Under the pieces are notes generated by a model. That model did no database searches, was not told where the DNA came from, and was given only the letters and a program-made list of their open reading frames with translations. A program made the position numbers and the translations under genes. A stretch of DNA of 64,000 nt from Callorhinus ursinus (Eukaryota; Chordata; Mammalia; Carnivora; Otariidae): assembly GCF_003265705.1 (NCBI RefSeq), contig NW_020313044.1, positions 1,528,463-1,592,462 of the forward strand. The letters are read 5' to 3'. Below are positions 33,741-51,881 of this stretch, one piece after another. Position 1 is the first letter of the stretch. Every line of letters begins with the position of its first letter.

Positions 33741-36046
33741 ATGGAGCCTTCTCCACTGGTATGGCAGATGTTGAGACGAGACAGGTGTGTGTACTTATGC
33801 TGAGCAGCTCTGGCCCCTTCCAAGAGCGTTCCTTGTTCGGTGTTTCTTTTACAGCGCAGCATCTCTTAGACGCTAGGTTATGTAGGATAAAGGAAATTTC
33901 TTTTGAGGGAAAGTGGGGGAATTGAATCATCTCTTGGCATAATCCTTATCACAGTCCAAAGGATTATAATCTTCTGTCGTTTATGGAAATTTGGACACTG
34001 ATGAAGTGATATTAAAAAGTTATCCCCTTTCCCCCCTAAAGTTTATTTATTTATTTTTGTAATCTTTACACCCAACGTGGGGTTCAAACTCAGGATCCCA
34101 AGATCAAGAGTCCCATGGTCTTCTGACTTAGCCAGTGAGGAGCCCCAAGAATTTATTCTTTTATTTTAATGTTGAAGATTTTAATAATCGTGTGGGGGTA
34201 GTAGTGGGCATAGATGAAACAAGATTTGCCATGAGTATTAGCTGATGGGTAACTGGGGATCCATGATATCACTACTCTCAAAGTTTAACATGCATTCTAA
34301 TCATCTGGAGATCTTGTTAAAATGCAGGTTCTGATTCAGTAGGTCTGGGTTGGGGCCCAAGATTCTGCACTTCTAACAAGCTTGCAACTGATGCTGATGT
34401 GGCTGGTCCTAGGACCATACTTTGAGTAGCAAAACATTATGCTGTGTTCTTCTCTGTATTTTTCCATAATAATAAAAAAATTTCAAAATAACCTGGAAGC
34501 TCTTTAAAATGCAGGCCCCCAAAATGATGATTCAATAAATCGAGAGTGGGACCTAGGAATTATCAAGGCTCCCAGGGCTACTCATGCTGATGTCTTGCAG
34601 ACCACTCTGAGAAACAAATCAGAAATGCAACCTTTATCTTTGAGAAACAGTTAAGTCAGAAATACAACCTTTATCTAGTGTCCACATCTTCGTGGTGGTA
34701 CAGTATAGTCAGCTAGGTTTTATCCTAAAACCCCTTTCATCTGTAGAATCTGCTTCCCCAGAAAGGAAGTGTGTGAAGAATCTTTGTACTCTGGGATTGA
34801 GATGGTGAGTGTGGGAGTCAGCACAGAGCCCTGCCATGCCAGGTGAGTTTGAAAACCAGACTGGGGGTTAAGGGAATGTGTGTGGGATGAGTTGGTTTCT
34901 GCTTTGATAACCATAATCACACTTCATGGGGCCACCATATACTTCCCCTGCAGGTGGGAGGTAGAGACAGATGAAATTGTTCTACAGCGGCGGCAAAAAC
35001 AGATAGATTATGGCAAGCGCACACCTGGTTACCAGTGTTTTCTGCAGCAGGTCCCCAAGTGAGTGCAGTTGTGGGTGGTCACAACAACAGTGTCATCCAA
35101 GTGGCTTTGGTTCAATGTAGGGTGATGGAAAGATACTAGAATCTGAGTGCTCTCACAAATTTGCATCATTACTACAACTAATTCTCCTGCAATGTAGCCC
35201 CAAAAATAAATTTACAAGATTTTTTTTTCAAATGGAACAAATCATACCTGGCCCATGAGAGTTCTTAAAGTTCTATTCAGTTTGCTATGAAGTTTTTTCT
35301 TTCTAACCATTTTTACCTCATACCTCCAGCTGACTTTGCTAATTAGAACATACTTGCCTAATTACATGTTTCCATGCATATATGCAACCTAAATGTATAA
35401 AAAGGTAGTATGTATCTTAAAGGGATGTCAGATACAGTCTTTATATCTATCTTGACTTCTAAGAGAGTTGGAATACCTAAATTACCTTTCCCAGAAGAAT
35501 ATTAGGAAGTTTAGCGTTAATCCCATCTGAAGATTTATTTTTTCCTATTGAATTGAGGGCATTGGTCCTACCTGACTCTCAGGAAATCCCGGAGCCTCCG
35601 AATTCACTGTGATAAACAATGAGCTATGCCCATTTATCTTGACCTGAGTCTTACACATATTTGTCATTGCCAGGGCAAAGCGACAGCCAGGACTTCACCC
35701 TCAAACACCAAACAAGAGGAGGAGGTACAGCCGTCGCTCTTGGGATACCCAGATCAGGCAGTGGAGAAGAGCCCTACATTCCTGGGACCCCCCCCAGCCA
35801 GCCCCTGCAGGGCAGGTTTCTGAGGGGTGTGTGCATTATTTTTGGTTCCTTGTTTGAATGGTGGACTGAGCCCCACCTCTCCTCACTTTGTAGAGATTTA
35901 GCTTTTACTGAAAAGGGAGAGTCTGAATGAGATGCATGTTCCTCTGACTCTGCCGCCTTCCTAGGCAGGGAATGGAGTGTCTCTTAGAGCCAATGGGTTC
36001 CACTCGTTTGGATGACCTCCTGGATGACTGGTTCCAGGTCCTGTAA
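33741..36046 (+). CDS. SLBP paralogue (SLBP2-like histone mRNA stem-loop binding protein), five coding exons
   Basis: Predicted to bind the 3' stem-loop of replication-dependent histone mRNAs. Exons: 33741-33784, 34762-34842, 34954-35058, 35674-35815, 35969-36046 (TAA 36044-36046). Sizes 44, 81, 105, 142 and 78 sum to 450 nt, and every split codon joins in phase, giving 149 aa. Residues about 44-117 match the human SLBP RNA-binding domain: ETDE-VL-RRQKQI-YGK, then [17 protein letters not shown], then [19 protein letters not shown]. Tyr144, Lys146, Tyr151, Thr171 (TPNK) and Arg181 of human SLBP have counterparts; Tyr154 is Phe. The C-terminus is acidic ([12 protein letters not shown]). The N-terminal half of somatic SLBP, including its translation-activating motif, is missing. 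Exons 3 and 4 are near certain. Exon 2 and the last exon rest on phase and splice signals. The ATG of exon 1 is a guess (second choice 33761). Last donor CAG/GTTTCT is weak. A retropseudogene is excluded by the introns. Confidence 0.82.
34041..34146 (-). mobile_element. Short CAN-SINE variant
   Basis: Diverged minus-strand copy in intron 1 of the SLBP2-like gene. Confidence 0.8.
34270..34440 (+). mobile_element. MER5A-like hAT element
   Basis: CTAATCATCTGGAGATCTTG, TTCTGATTCAGTAGGTCTGG and AGGACCATACTTTGAGTAGC. A second related fragment follows at 34490-34620. Confidence 0.8.
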
Positions 36047-36185
36047 CCCTCAGTGGATGGAGACCAGAAGGGAGCCCAGGTAGTATCTTCTTCTAAAACC
36101 CATGGAGCAGGGTTAGAGATGGGGTCTGACCCATGAGGTAAAAATTAGGATGGGGTTCAAGGTAGCAGTTGAAAAAAAGAATAAA

Positions 36186-36402
36186 GGGGCGCCTGGGTGG
36201 CTCAGTTGGTTAAGCGACTGCCTTCGGCTCAGGTCATGATCCTGGAGTCCCGGGATCGAGTCCCACATCGGGCTCCCCGCTCAGTGGGGGGTCTGCTTCG
36301 CCCTCTGACCCTACCCCCTCTTGGGCGCTTGCTCTCTCTCTCTCTCAAAGAAAGAAAGACAGACAGAAAGAAAGACAGACAGAAAGAAAGAAAGAAAAAG
36401 AA
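36186..36402 (+). mobile_element. CAN-SINE with expanded GAAA/GACA tail
   Basis: Full copy whose A-tail has become an AAAGAAAGACAGACAG microsatellite; target duplication AAAGAATAAA. Lies downstream of the SLBP2-like stop codon. Confidence 0.95.
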
Positions 36403-36714
36403 TAAAAATGGGGTAGCAGGAAAAAATAGGACATGAATAAAAAAATCTGAGAACTGAAGGTGGCATAAGGAGATTTAATTGTAGTTGGTAATGGTGGGGA
36501 AGTTGGGCTCCATTGGAGGTTATTTTATACTTGATGAAAGGGGTATAATCTTCCTTGGAAATGAGGCCTCGAAACCTGACATGAAGGGTTTGGGTTTTTG
36601 TTTTTTAAGTCTGTTTATTTCAATGTTTTGCAAATGAGCCAATGCTAACTTATTATTCTCAATCACTGAACTTTATTAACTATGGTTAATAATAAAATGA
36701 GTATCACCAAGTGG

Positions 36715-36920
36715 TGAAGACCAAGGGCTTTAGAGCCTCAAGGACTGCTTTGTAATATTACCTTGGCCCACCACATGGGCAGTCACTTAATCTCTCCGAC
36801 CATGTCAAATAGGGAGATTTGTCTCATTTGATGATTCTAAGCAAAAAATGAGAATACATATTTAAAGTATGTAGCACAGTGCCTGGCACATAATAAGTGC
36901 TCCATAACAGCAATTATTGG
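36715..36920 (+). mobile_element. MIR SINE
   Basis: AGGGCTTTAGAGCCTC, GGGCAGTCACTTAATCTCTC and AGTGCCTGGCACATAATAAG. Confidence 0.8.
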
Positions 36921-37058
36921 AAACCATGTCTCCTATACTTCATGGCCCCTGCCGCCTCTTTTGCCAAGGGATTTGAAATGTGCAAGAAAATGTGCAGTGC
37001 ATCTTCACTACCATTTTCTTGATAAATAGCTCATTTTGCCTCTACTCTTCTTTTTCAG

Positions 37059-37205
37059 TTTGCAGACTTGGTGGCTCCTGCCTACTCCCTTCCCTGGCTC
37101 TCTGAGGAAGATCCCCACCACTGGTTCTACTTCCTAGTTGATCACAGTTATTTATCTGTCCCAGATTTGAGTGGGGCACAAAATAAACAGACGTCTTTCA
37201 AGGGA
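37059..37205 (+). other. Possible terminal exon of the SLBP2-like gene with poly(A) signal
   Basis: A strong acceptor (TCTTCTTTTTCAG) ends at 37058 and AATAAA follows at 37182-37187. A GTAGTA donor just after the stop codon (exon end CCCAG, about 36079) could splice to it, making this a non-coding last exon. Alternatively a weak GTCCTG donor inside the last coding exon (after DDWFQ) would join it in phase and extend the protein through an open frame to 37265. I prefer the non-coding reading. No transcript evidence is available. Confidence 0.4.
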
Positions 37206-37676
37206 CGTGTTGCTAAGTGTAACGGTGAAGATTACTTGCATTACTGCTACTTCCCAATCGATTAAAAAAAAAATCTAAAACTGCCCTTAAAAGAGATCAC
37301 AACACGAAGGCATTGTTTAAAACTTCTTTCCCCATTTTTGCCTGCTTTTCTAAACCTTCTTTTATAGCTGAGACTCAAATTTACGTAAGAGCCAGTAACC
37401 ATTTAGCTGTTCCCCAACCTCTTCCCTACTAACGTCTACGTTCAGTCTTTTCAAAAAAGACTTAAACTTTGGCTGAGGTGGGAGGTGGTGGTAGTGGTGG
37501 AAATTTAATAAACGGTGGCATCCTCTTCCTGAAGAGGAAGTACATAGCTAACAACATCTTTTACCTAGCTGCCTGTTTCCTTCCTCCCTCCCTTTTCAGT
37601 CTTAAGGAAAGTGGTCCAGCTGTAACCACCATACTCCCCCCTCCCCCCCTCCCCCGCAAGCAACTGAACCGCCTAT

Positions 37677-37854
37677 GATGTCATAATCACAACCCCATTA
37701 CCTCATCCTGCTGGGGGGTGGGGGTGCGTAGAGGAAGGAGGAGGCGTGAACAGTCCTGGGCCCTCCTCAGCTTTACAAAGTGTTTTGAGTGAGGGCTAAT
37801 TACAGAACCAATTGGGAACGGCCCCGCAACCGTTACCAGTCCTGGGTTTATAAG
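37677..37854 (+). promoter_or_regulatory. FAM53C core promoter: CRE/AP-1-like site and TATA-like box
   Basis: TGATGTCATAA at 37677-37687 resembles a CRE/ATF site, and TTTATAAGG at about 37846-37854 is a TATA-like box 20-30 bp before the inferred start. Between them are CCAAT (ACCAATTGGG, about 37807-37816) and a GGGGGTGGGGG G-run. Confidence 0.5.
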
Positions 37855-39009
37855 GTTCGAGGCGATCCGGCAGCTGGAAGAGGGGCTCCTGAGACTCAGA
37901 GCAGGCCCTAATCGGCTCTTGGACTACATTTCCCAGAAGCCTTCACGTCTTGGACGGGTCCTCTGCTGGCGGAAGGGGGATTCCTTCTGAGAGGCGGCCG
38001 TAGAGGGCGGGAGAGGAGAGCAGGTAAGAGGAACTGTGGCTATTTCTGTTACGCGGCCCGAATCGAGTGGGGGGCCGTACTTGGGCCAATGTTGGAACCG
38101 AGGGCGAAGGGAATGGTTTTGTTTACCTTCGTCCGACACGGTCTCCCCCGCGGGTTTGGAGATGTGCCGCCAACTGGGCCCGTCCACCTTCTGCAATATT
38201 TTGGAGGGGGTGACTCGATAGTGAAGAAACCACGTTCATCCCTAAATCAAACAGCCTGGCTCCTTCCCGACAGCACTTTTCAAAAAAGACTTTGGGAGAG
38301 AAACGACGCGGGGTTCGAGCCTCCGCGGGCGGTTCAGGGCGATTCTGCGAACCAGAGCGATGCCCCCTCTCTCCTTAGGGGCCCGTTGGTTCGCGCCGGC
38401 GCCTTTTAAGGGCACCGTGGGGCGAACGGAGCGCTCAGAGCTGCTCCGGCCGCGGCCCTGGGAGCTGGAGGAGCCGCGGTAGGTGGCGAGGGCAGGTGGC
38501 GCTGGGGCCTCGGGGCGGGCACCTCGACTGTCCCTCCCTCCTTCCCTATTTCCCTTCCCCCAGCCCGGCCGCGCGCGCGGCACGGCCTCTCTGGACGCCT
38601 CCGCGGGGAGAGCACGGGACCCGGTGGGGGAGGGGTTGGCGGAGTGCTAAGTCCCAGACCCTCTCCATCCCCTGCGTCCTGAGTTCGCTTCCCGTGGCCA
38701 GATGATGGAAGCTGATTGGGAAGAGGCGAAAGACAGTCCCCTTGAGCGAGCCCTGGTGCCCCCCTAGGGGCTAGCGGACGCCCCATGCCCCACCCCGCAG
38801 GGACAGGCAGGGCAACCGAGGGAGAGGTTGAAGACTGGAGGGGGGCCTAGCCTTTCGCTTCTTCATCGGGGTGGGGGGAGGGGTGCTCCCCACTTGTCAC
38901 CCCTATCCCCGCCAGAGCCATATGGAGGAAGAGCAGTCAGGTCCCCACTTACCTGTTCACGCACCTCCCTGCCTCCCTCATGTTTTTCTTTAGTGACCCC
39001 CAGAGGTGT

Positions 39010-39010
<1 letters not shown>
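37750..39010. other. CpG island over the FAM53C 5' end
   Basis: Strongly GC- and CpG-rich relative to flanking DNA, with repeated CGG/GCG words and no interspersed repeats. It spans exon 1, a possible alternative exon 1 near 38400-38480 and the start of intron 1. The open frames of 60-126 codons here have no recognisable protein and are due to low stop-codon density. Confidence 0.7.
37870..38023 (+). other. FAM53C: FAM53C non-coding exon 1 (approximate)
   Basis: A consensus donor GAGCAG/GTAAGAGG follows position 38023. A TATA-like TTTATAAGG at about 37846-37854 places a start near 37875. The stretch lies in the CpG-rich block that runs from about 37750 to 39000. A second donor, CCGCG/GTAGGTGG near 38480, could mark an alternative first exon. 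The acceptor of the ATG exon was not fixed. Confidence 0.55.
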
Positions 39011-45511
<6,501 letters not shown>

Positions 45512-48305
45512 AACTGAGAGGCTACTTCCTGGGGCCACACAGACTGACTCTCTATGGCTACTAACAAGTGTCGAGGCCCCAAGGCCGGGGGCCCAGCCTG
45601 GGAATGGGGGTGAGTGGAGGGCTCCGACTCAGGGCAGCCGGAAATCTTCTCGCTCCAGGAAGCTCGACCATGCCAAGAGACTGGCCGGGACAAGATAAAC
45701 GGAGCTGGTGGCGGGAGGGACAGCCCCAGAGCAGACCCTTCCCATGGCGGCCCTGAGTGTGAGTATCCCTGCCACCGAGAAAGCAATGGGCAGGGAAGGA
45801 AGGGGTCTGCTGACCCCAGCTCGGGGAATTTCACTAGCCCCTTTGCTTCAAAGGGCACTTGTGTCTTAGAATTTGGCCAGGGTGGGGGGTTCATTCAGCC
45901 TCCTCGGAGAAATTGTGTGAGAGTGTGTGCGTGTATGGGAGTGTACTTGGGGAAAGGTGTGTTTGTGTAGCCTTAGGGAAGGAAGGCAGTTGCTCCTTAA
46001 CAGCAGAGCATCATGATCCCCCAGGATCTTGAATTTTCATGGGATCGCAGGCTTATTCAAAAAGTCAAGAGGAGGGCACCAAGTTTTCCTTTTTTCTAAG
46101 TAGCTCTGGAACCAGGCTTATAATCCATAAGCACCTCTGGTTCTGCAGAGGATTATCTTTGGGGTATGGCAGGGTCTTTTAAGTGCTGTGACCCCAGCTA
46201 ATGGTCTTTTTCTTAGGCCCATCCCCTCCCCTAGGTAGATCTAATATTGGAACTGGAGAGGGCTCTTTACATTGATTCTGAGCTGGCCTTTTTTCCTCAT
46301 CAGATTGCATAGGCTGTATACAACTTGCCTTTGTCTCTAAGTAGATGTAAGCGCATGTGGGCAACTGAGGCAGAGTTGGAGGGGCTCCATCTTCCTCTTT
46401 CCCTCTCTACTGATGGGACTCCCCCCCCCCCCACTCTCTGAGCTTCAAGGGTCAAGAACATGGAGGGAAGGCCGTGTGTATTGGTCCCCATTATCTGAGG
46501 CCCACCTGCTGCAGAAGTGGCATTCCGTGCCCAGTAAGCATGGGTAAGCTTATCCCAGTGCTGCCCTTTGGAAGCAGACTATAGGGAAACCTGTTGTTAA
46601 AAGATCCAGGCCTAACCTCTTTTCTGACCTGCTTGAGAAAGTGGAAAGGGATGTCAGCATTTACCAGTTTGCTTGTCTTCCATTCCTGCCAGGAAATGTT
46701 TATTTGCCTCTAATTGTACCTGAGAGACCTCAGGGAGGTTGGGGCTCACTGAGGGTTTGGCTGAGGATGTGTAAAGCAAAGGCTATGAGAAGCAGCTGGG
46801 AGTTTGTTGTTGTTGTTGGATTGAATTTGCTTTTTTTTTTTGTTTTGTTTCTCACCCATAACTTGAGCCAGGGCAGCAGGTCCCAGTGGCTGCAGTGGTG
46901 GGTTTAATGGCTGCCGGACCCTTAGGCCTGGCACCAGTGGAGATACATATGGAAGCGGCCGCCAAATAGCTTGTGAGGCTTTATCCAGCTTTGGTTGACC
47001 CTGCACAACTGAATTGGACCTGCCATTCTGGTTTATTGGAGGAAGGTCGTTCTCTTCAATTTCCAGGGTGTCTTGGGATCCAATTCCTCATGTTAGGGAA
47101 GAAGATCAAAACCCACACGTTTTCTTCCTCATGGAATTGAACCTGTTACTTTCTTGGCTTCCCACATGTTGGATAGGAGCATCACCGGGGCTGCAGTCTC
47201 CTCACCTCCACTCCTGAGGATGTGGCCATTTATTCTTGAGCCTCTGGCTCTAAAGGTTCTACCCTTCCAAGGCTCTTCCCCTTCTCCTGCTAGTTACCAG
47301 GTATTATCAGTGAGCTACCAGGTCTGTAGGGGTCTGAAAGAGGCTCTCTGGAGAATCCAGGGCAACTGTGAGCCCAGGAGTTGCCCATCCTTGGTTTTAT
47401 CCCTCCCTTGGCTCTAATCTTTCTTTAGGCCATAATTTCCCTGGTGCCAGCTTTTTTTCTCCTGGGGCATCCTTATCCCTGGGCTCTCTGCTGCATATTG
47501 GCTGTGCCAGCTTCCAGTAGGCCACTGGCAAGGCCAGTGGGGTCTCTGCAAGCCCTAAGCTGAAGAAGTGAGGGCAGTAATCCTGCCTCTGCCGTGGCTT
47601 CCCCAAAGCCCCTAGGGGTGCGATCCTTAGGGGAGAGGGTCTATAGATACCGTATTTGAATTCCATTACTTTAAGATCTGGAAAGTTAAACTAGTTGAAA
47701 CGGTCATCTTGCTTCCCAATCTAAGCACCCATGACCCTGGGACAAGCCTTTTCAAGAAGTGGTTCATTTTGCTTTACACAGTAGATCTGTTCCAACAGTT
47801 CTGTGTAAGCCAAATACTATTTTGTGATGCATTTGGACTGCTGACCATTTAAAAGCAGCCTGTGTGATTGCTTCTTTTGTAAAGCAAGCAACCTCCCTCT
47901 ACTTTAGCTGTTTTGACTATTCGGATTTTCACATATTGGGCTTACCCAGAGTGGAGCACACCTTTACAGGGCTGTGGTTGACGCTGGGTAGACATCTGCA
48001 TCTGTGTTGTGTGTGTGGTGTGGCTGACCAGTAGGTGAGTATTCCTGCGTGTGTGAGTGAAGCCACTCCCAGGCTGGTGCTCTCCTCCTGTGCCCGGTGA
48101 CTGCCCAGTGGCAGCTCCAGCTGCCCTTCACTCCCACCTGCTGCCAAAGTCCCTGTGCTAATGGGATTACAAATACAAAAAGTGGAAAAAAATTTTTCGT
48201 AAACTTTGTTTTATATTAAAAAAATCCATAAGTCTGTGTGTGTTAAACATGAGGTCCTGCCTCTGTGGCTGTGTTTGAAAAAATAAAGTTTTATTAGAAT
48301 AATTC
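45512..48305 (+). other. FAM53C: FAM53C 3' UTR and poly(A) signal
   Basis: About 2.8 kb of non-coding sequence without interspersed repeats runs from the stop codon to an AATAAA at 48282-48287, followed by a T-rich downstream element. A long repeat-free 3' UTR fits FAM53C. Open frames inside it are shadows. Confidence 0.8.
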
Positions 48306-51049
48306 CTTTTCCCAAGCAATCTTGTGTACTCTAGTGTCTTCTTCCCTTCTCCACAAAGAAAGGCAAGGAGGAAGCAGGGAGAAGGCCACCTAACTCCAAC
48401 AACCCCTTCCTCTAGGGCATGGCTGGGCCTTCACCCTTTGAGGGTGGTATCTGGTCCCTAGACCCTTCACGGCCATGGCAGACATATCCTGTGGCCCAGG
48501 CTTGTGTTAAGGCCTTGGTTATTTCTGGCAGTCTGATTTGGTCTTTGTTGCCCTGGTACCTATCTCCTCTTCCCTACGGTCACTCTCCCAGCAAGTTGAA
48601 GTCAAGTATTTATACATTCTAGCTCCCTGAGAAATGTCTGATGGCCCAGTCAGGAACTTGTCTAGATTGGTTTGTAGGCTTTAGGAAGTGGGGAGAAAGC
48701 AGGCCGAGAGATTTGACTGGGAATCTTTTTCTTTTTTAAGAGTTTTCACATTTTATACCCTGGAGAGATGGAGATTTAGTCATCAGAATTCAGATTCCAA
48801 AGACCTAGGCAATTTCTCCATTCTAAAAATACTGCTTTTGGAAAATTATCCTAACAGCAGAGCTTCTCTTTTGCCCTAGAAGTTGGTATTTTCCATAGTG
48901 CTTCAATTTGGGATGTTCGTGTGTTCAGGGAAGCTGTGTGGTTCACTCTCTTTAGACATTGCTATTCCACCCTTTTCCCTATGTTAGCATTCTTCCAGTT
49001 TGTGTGGGTGAAATTTAGTTGCTTAGAGATCCAGGCAGGAAGGAGCCTCTGTCCCTAAGGCATAGCCTTTCTTTACCAGTTGTGGTGCTGACTTGCCAGG
49101 CACAAGAAGAGTCAAGTTGCTTAGCCTCCGTCCCAGTTTCCTGCTTCAAATTTGTGGCACTCATCTTTGAATACCAATGAAGTGTGCAGGAGGACAGGAT
49201 TGGCTTGATAACCTGGAGCAGGAGCCTTTGAGGGGATGAAAATACACTCCAAAAAGAGTGGGGGTTGTCACCTGCCCCACAAACAAAGGAGGGGCTTTGA
49301 GGAGGGTGGGGCTTTGGCATGTGGTTAAAGAAGGCTCAGTATTAAAAGTTTTTTCTTTCTTTAAAACTGCTGCTGTTTCATTTCACCCACTGAGCAAGGG
49401 TAAAGTTTGAACATCCAAATTGACTTTCCTTTTTTTCCTTTATGTTCATTCTGTTGTTGCTGTTAGATTTTTATACTGTTTCTTTTCTGTGAGGCCAAGT
49501 GAGATTTCATTTTCCACTCCTGAAGTGTGCTAGTATAGGAAAGAATGTAAACTCCATGAGGACAAGGGTTTTGTTCAGTGTTGCATCCCCAGCACGTTGA
49601 AAAGTTACTGGCACATGGAAAGGGCCTGCCATATTTGTTGAATGAATTTCTCATCTTTGCCTTCCCATCCCTGAACTTAGGCACATTTCTGTCTCTGGTG
49701 CTGAGAAGCCAGCTTTGGAACACTAGGTCAATAATTAGAACTCCATTCAGGAGAAAATCCCAACAGTGAATTTTGGTAGAAAACCTGCAAGGCAGCCAGC
49801 CAGGTTTTAGGAATTCACCCTTGTTCTCTTAACAACTGATAGTTTGTGGGCCGTGTGCTTTAAGAGATGTCTCTTGGCTCAGGAAAGCATTCTGATTCAG
49901 GCCTCGGGTTGGCTTATGTGAGATGGAAGTTCCAAGGAATAAAGAGAGAAAAAGTTCAAGGAAATGTTTCCTTGGTGCTCTACAAGGTTAGTTCTAGAAT
50001 GACTTCCCAAGAGGTTTCATACTTTTTCTAAAGTCAGTAGTTGCTGCCTGCTCCCCCTTGGAGCCTTAGACCTTTGCTGCAAGAAAAGTATGTCAAGGGT
50101 AAAGAAAAGGTATGGACAGGAGTTAACTGAGTAGGCACATAAGTCTTAGAAAAGAACCGGCTACTGCTCTTTCTGTCTGTAGGGCAGATCATTGAAAGAA
50201 ATGGTCACTTTTAGGATAACAATCAGGGATTATTTCTAGACCCTTTATCTATGTGGTTTGTATCTACTTCTGTATATACTCATTCTGCCTCCGTAAGACC
50301 ATGCACCCTGTGCTAATCTGATACTGTTGATGTCAATGATTGAGGTTTCCCAGTGCCTGGTGTGCAAGACCATCTAGGTCAAAATTTCAGTATCTCCCCT
50401 TCTCTACGGTCCCTTTTCTATCAGGAGTTATCAATCTCTCACAGCTATATTAAATGAATTGAGATAGGAGTGGTGGGGTTTTCTTTGCCCCCACTCCCAC
50501 TACTTCCATGGTAAGAGGAGGTGCTATTGAACCAGAGAGGAGAATCTCTTTATTGCTGGTCTCATCCCAATTCCCCTCTAAGTTTAACTGAGAAACACCT
50601 GTACTTAAAACATTGGCAGACTTGGAAAAGGAAGAAGTTCCATGGGTTTAAGTCAAAATACCAGGACATTGGAAGCACATGGGCCTTCACCCAGTGGAAA
50701 GAATGGTATTGTAACATCCACTGGATGTAGCACATTGGTCAATTGGAAAGGAACCTATGACGTACTGGGAGTATAGAATAGGATGGTACTATGTTATGGG
50801 CCAGTGAGAGAAAGATATTGTGTCCCATGGGCCAATGGGGAGAGTTTCCTAAAAGAAAGTGACAGGAATGGTAAGGGCGTATTTTCAGGACAGGAAATCA
50901 ATAGATATTGGGGCACTAACTGCTTAGCTCAAAACACCAACTCGAGGTACCTTGCCCCTCAAGCCCCGCCCACCCCAGTAAAAGTCTTTGGGGTCTGAGG
51001 CGGGTAAGCTAAAGCCTTCTCACATATGGGACCCCCCCCCCAGAAGGAA
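48306..51049. other. FAM53C-KDM3B intergenic region
   Basis: Largely unique sequence with no coding exon that I recognise. One LINE L2 3' end (about 49530-49650) lies in it. No CAN-SINE was found in these 2.7 kb. Confidence 0.5.
49530..49650 (+). mobile_element. LINE L2 3' end
   Basis: AATGTAAACTCCATGAGGAC, GTTGCATCCCCAGCACG and the terminal TTTGTTGAATGAAT. Confidence 0.75.
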
Positions 51050-51074
51050 GGTTGGGCCCAGGATGGTGCCATGA

Positions 51075-51881
<807 letters not shown>

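Noticed and set aside
33230..33925. A 231-codon plus-strand open frame over the CDC25C promoter.
   Set aside because: It runs through CCAAT boxes, the CDE/CHR and the proposed SLBP2-like first exon in a GC-rich promoter. It resembles no protein and the initial ATG lies in the CDC25C 5' region.
33841..33930. Strong acceptor TTTCTTTTACAG near 33854 as a further SLBP2-like exon.
   Set aside because: The only open phase has no credible GT donor before its stop and shows no SLBP resemblance.
36180..36185. AATAAA as the poly(A) signal of the SLBP2-like gene.
   Set aside because: It is part of the target duplication of the adjoining CAN-SINE and is present again after the element; the AATAAA at 37182 behind a good acceptor is at least as likely.
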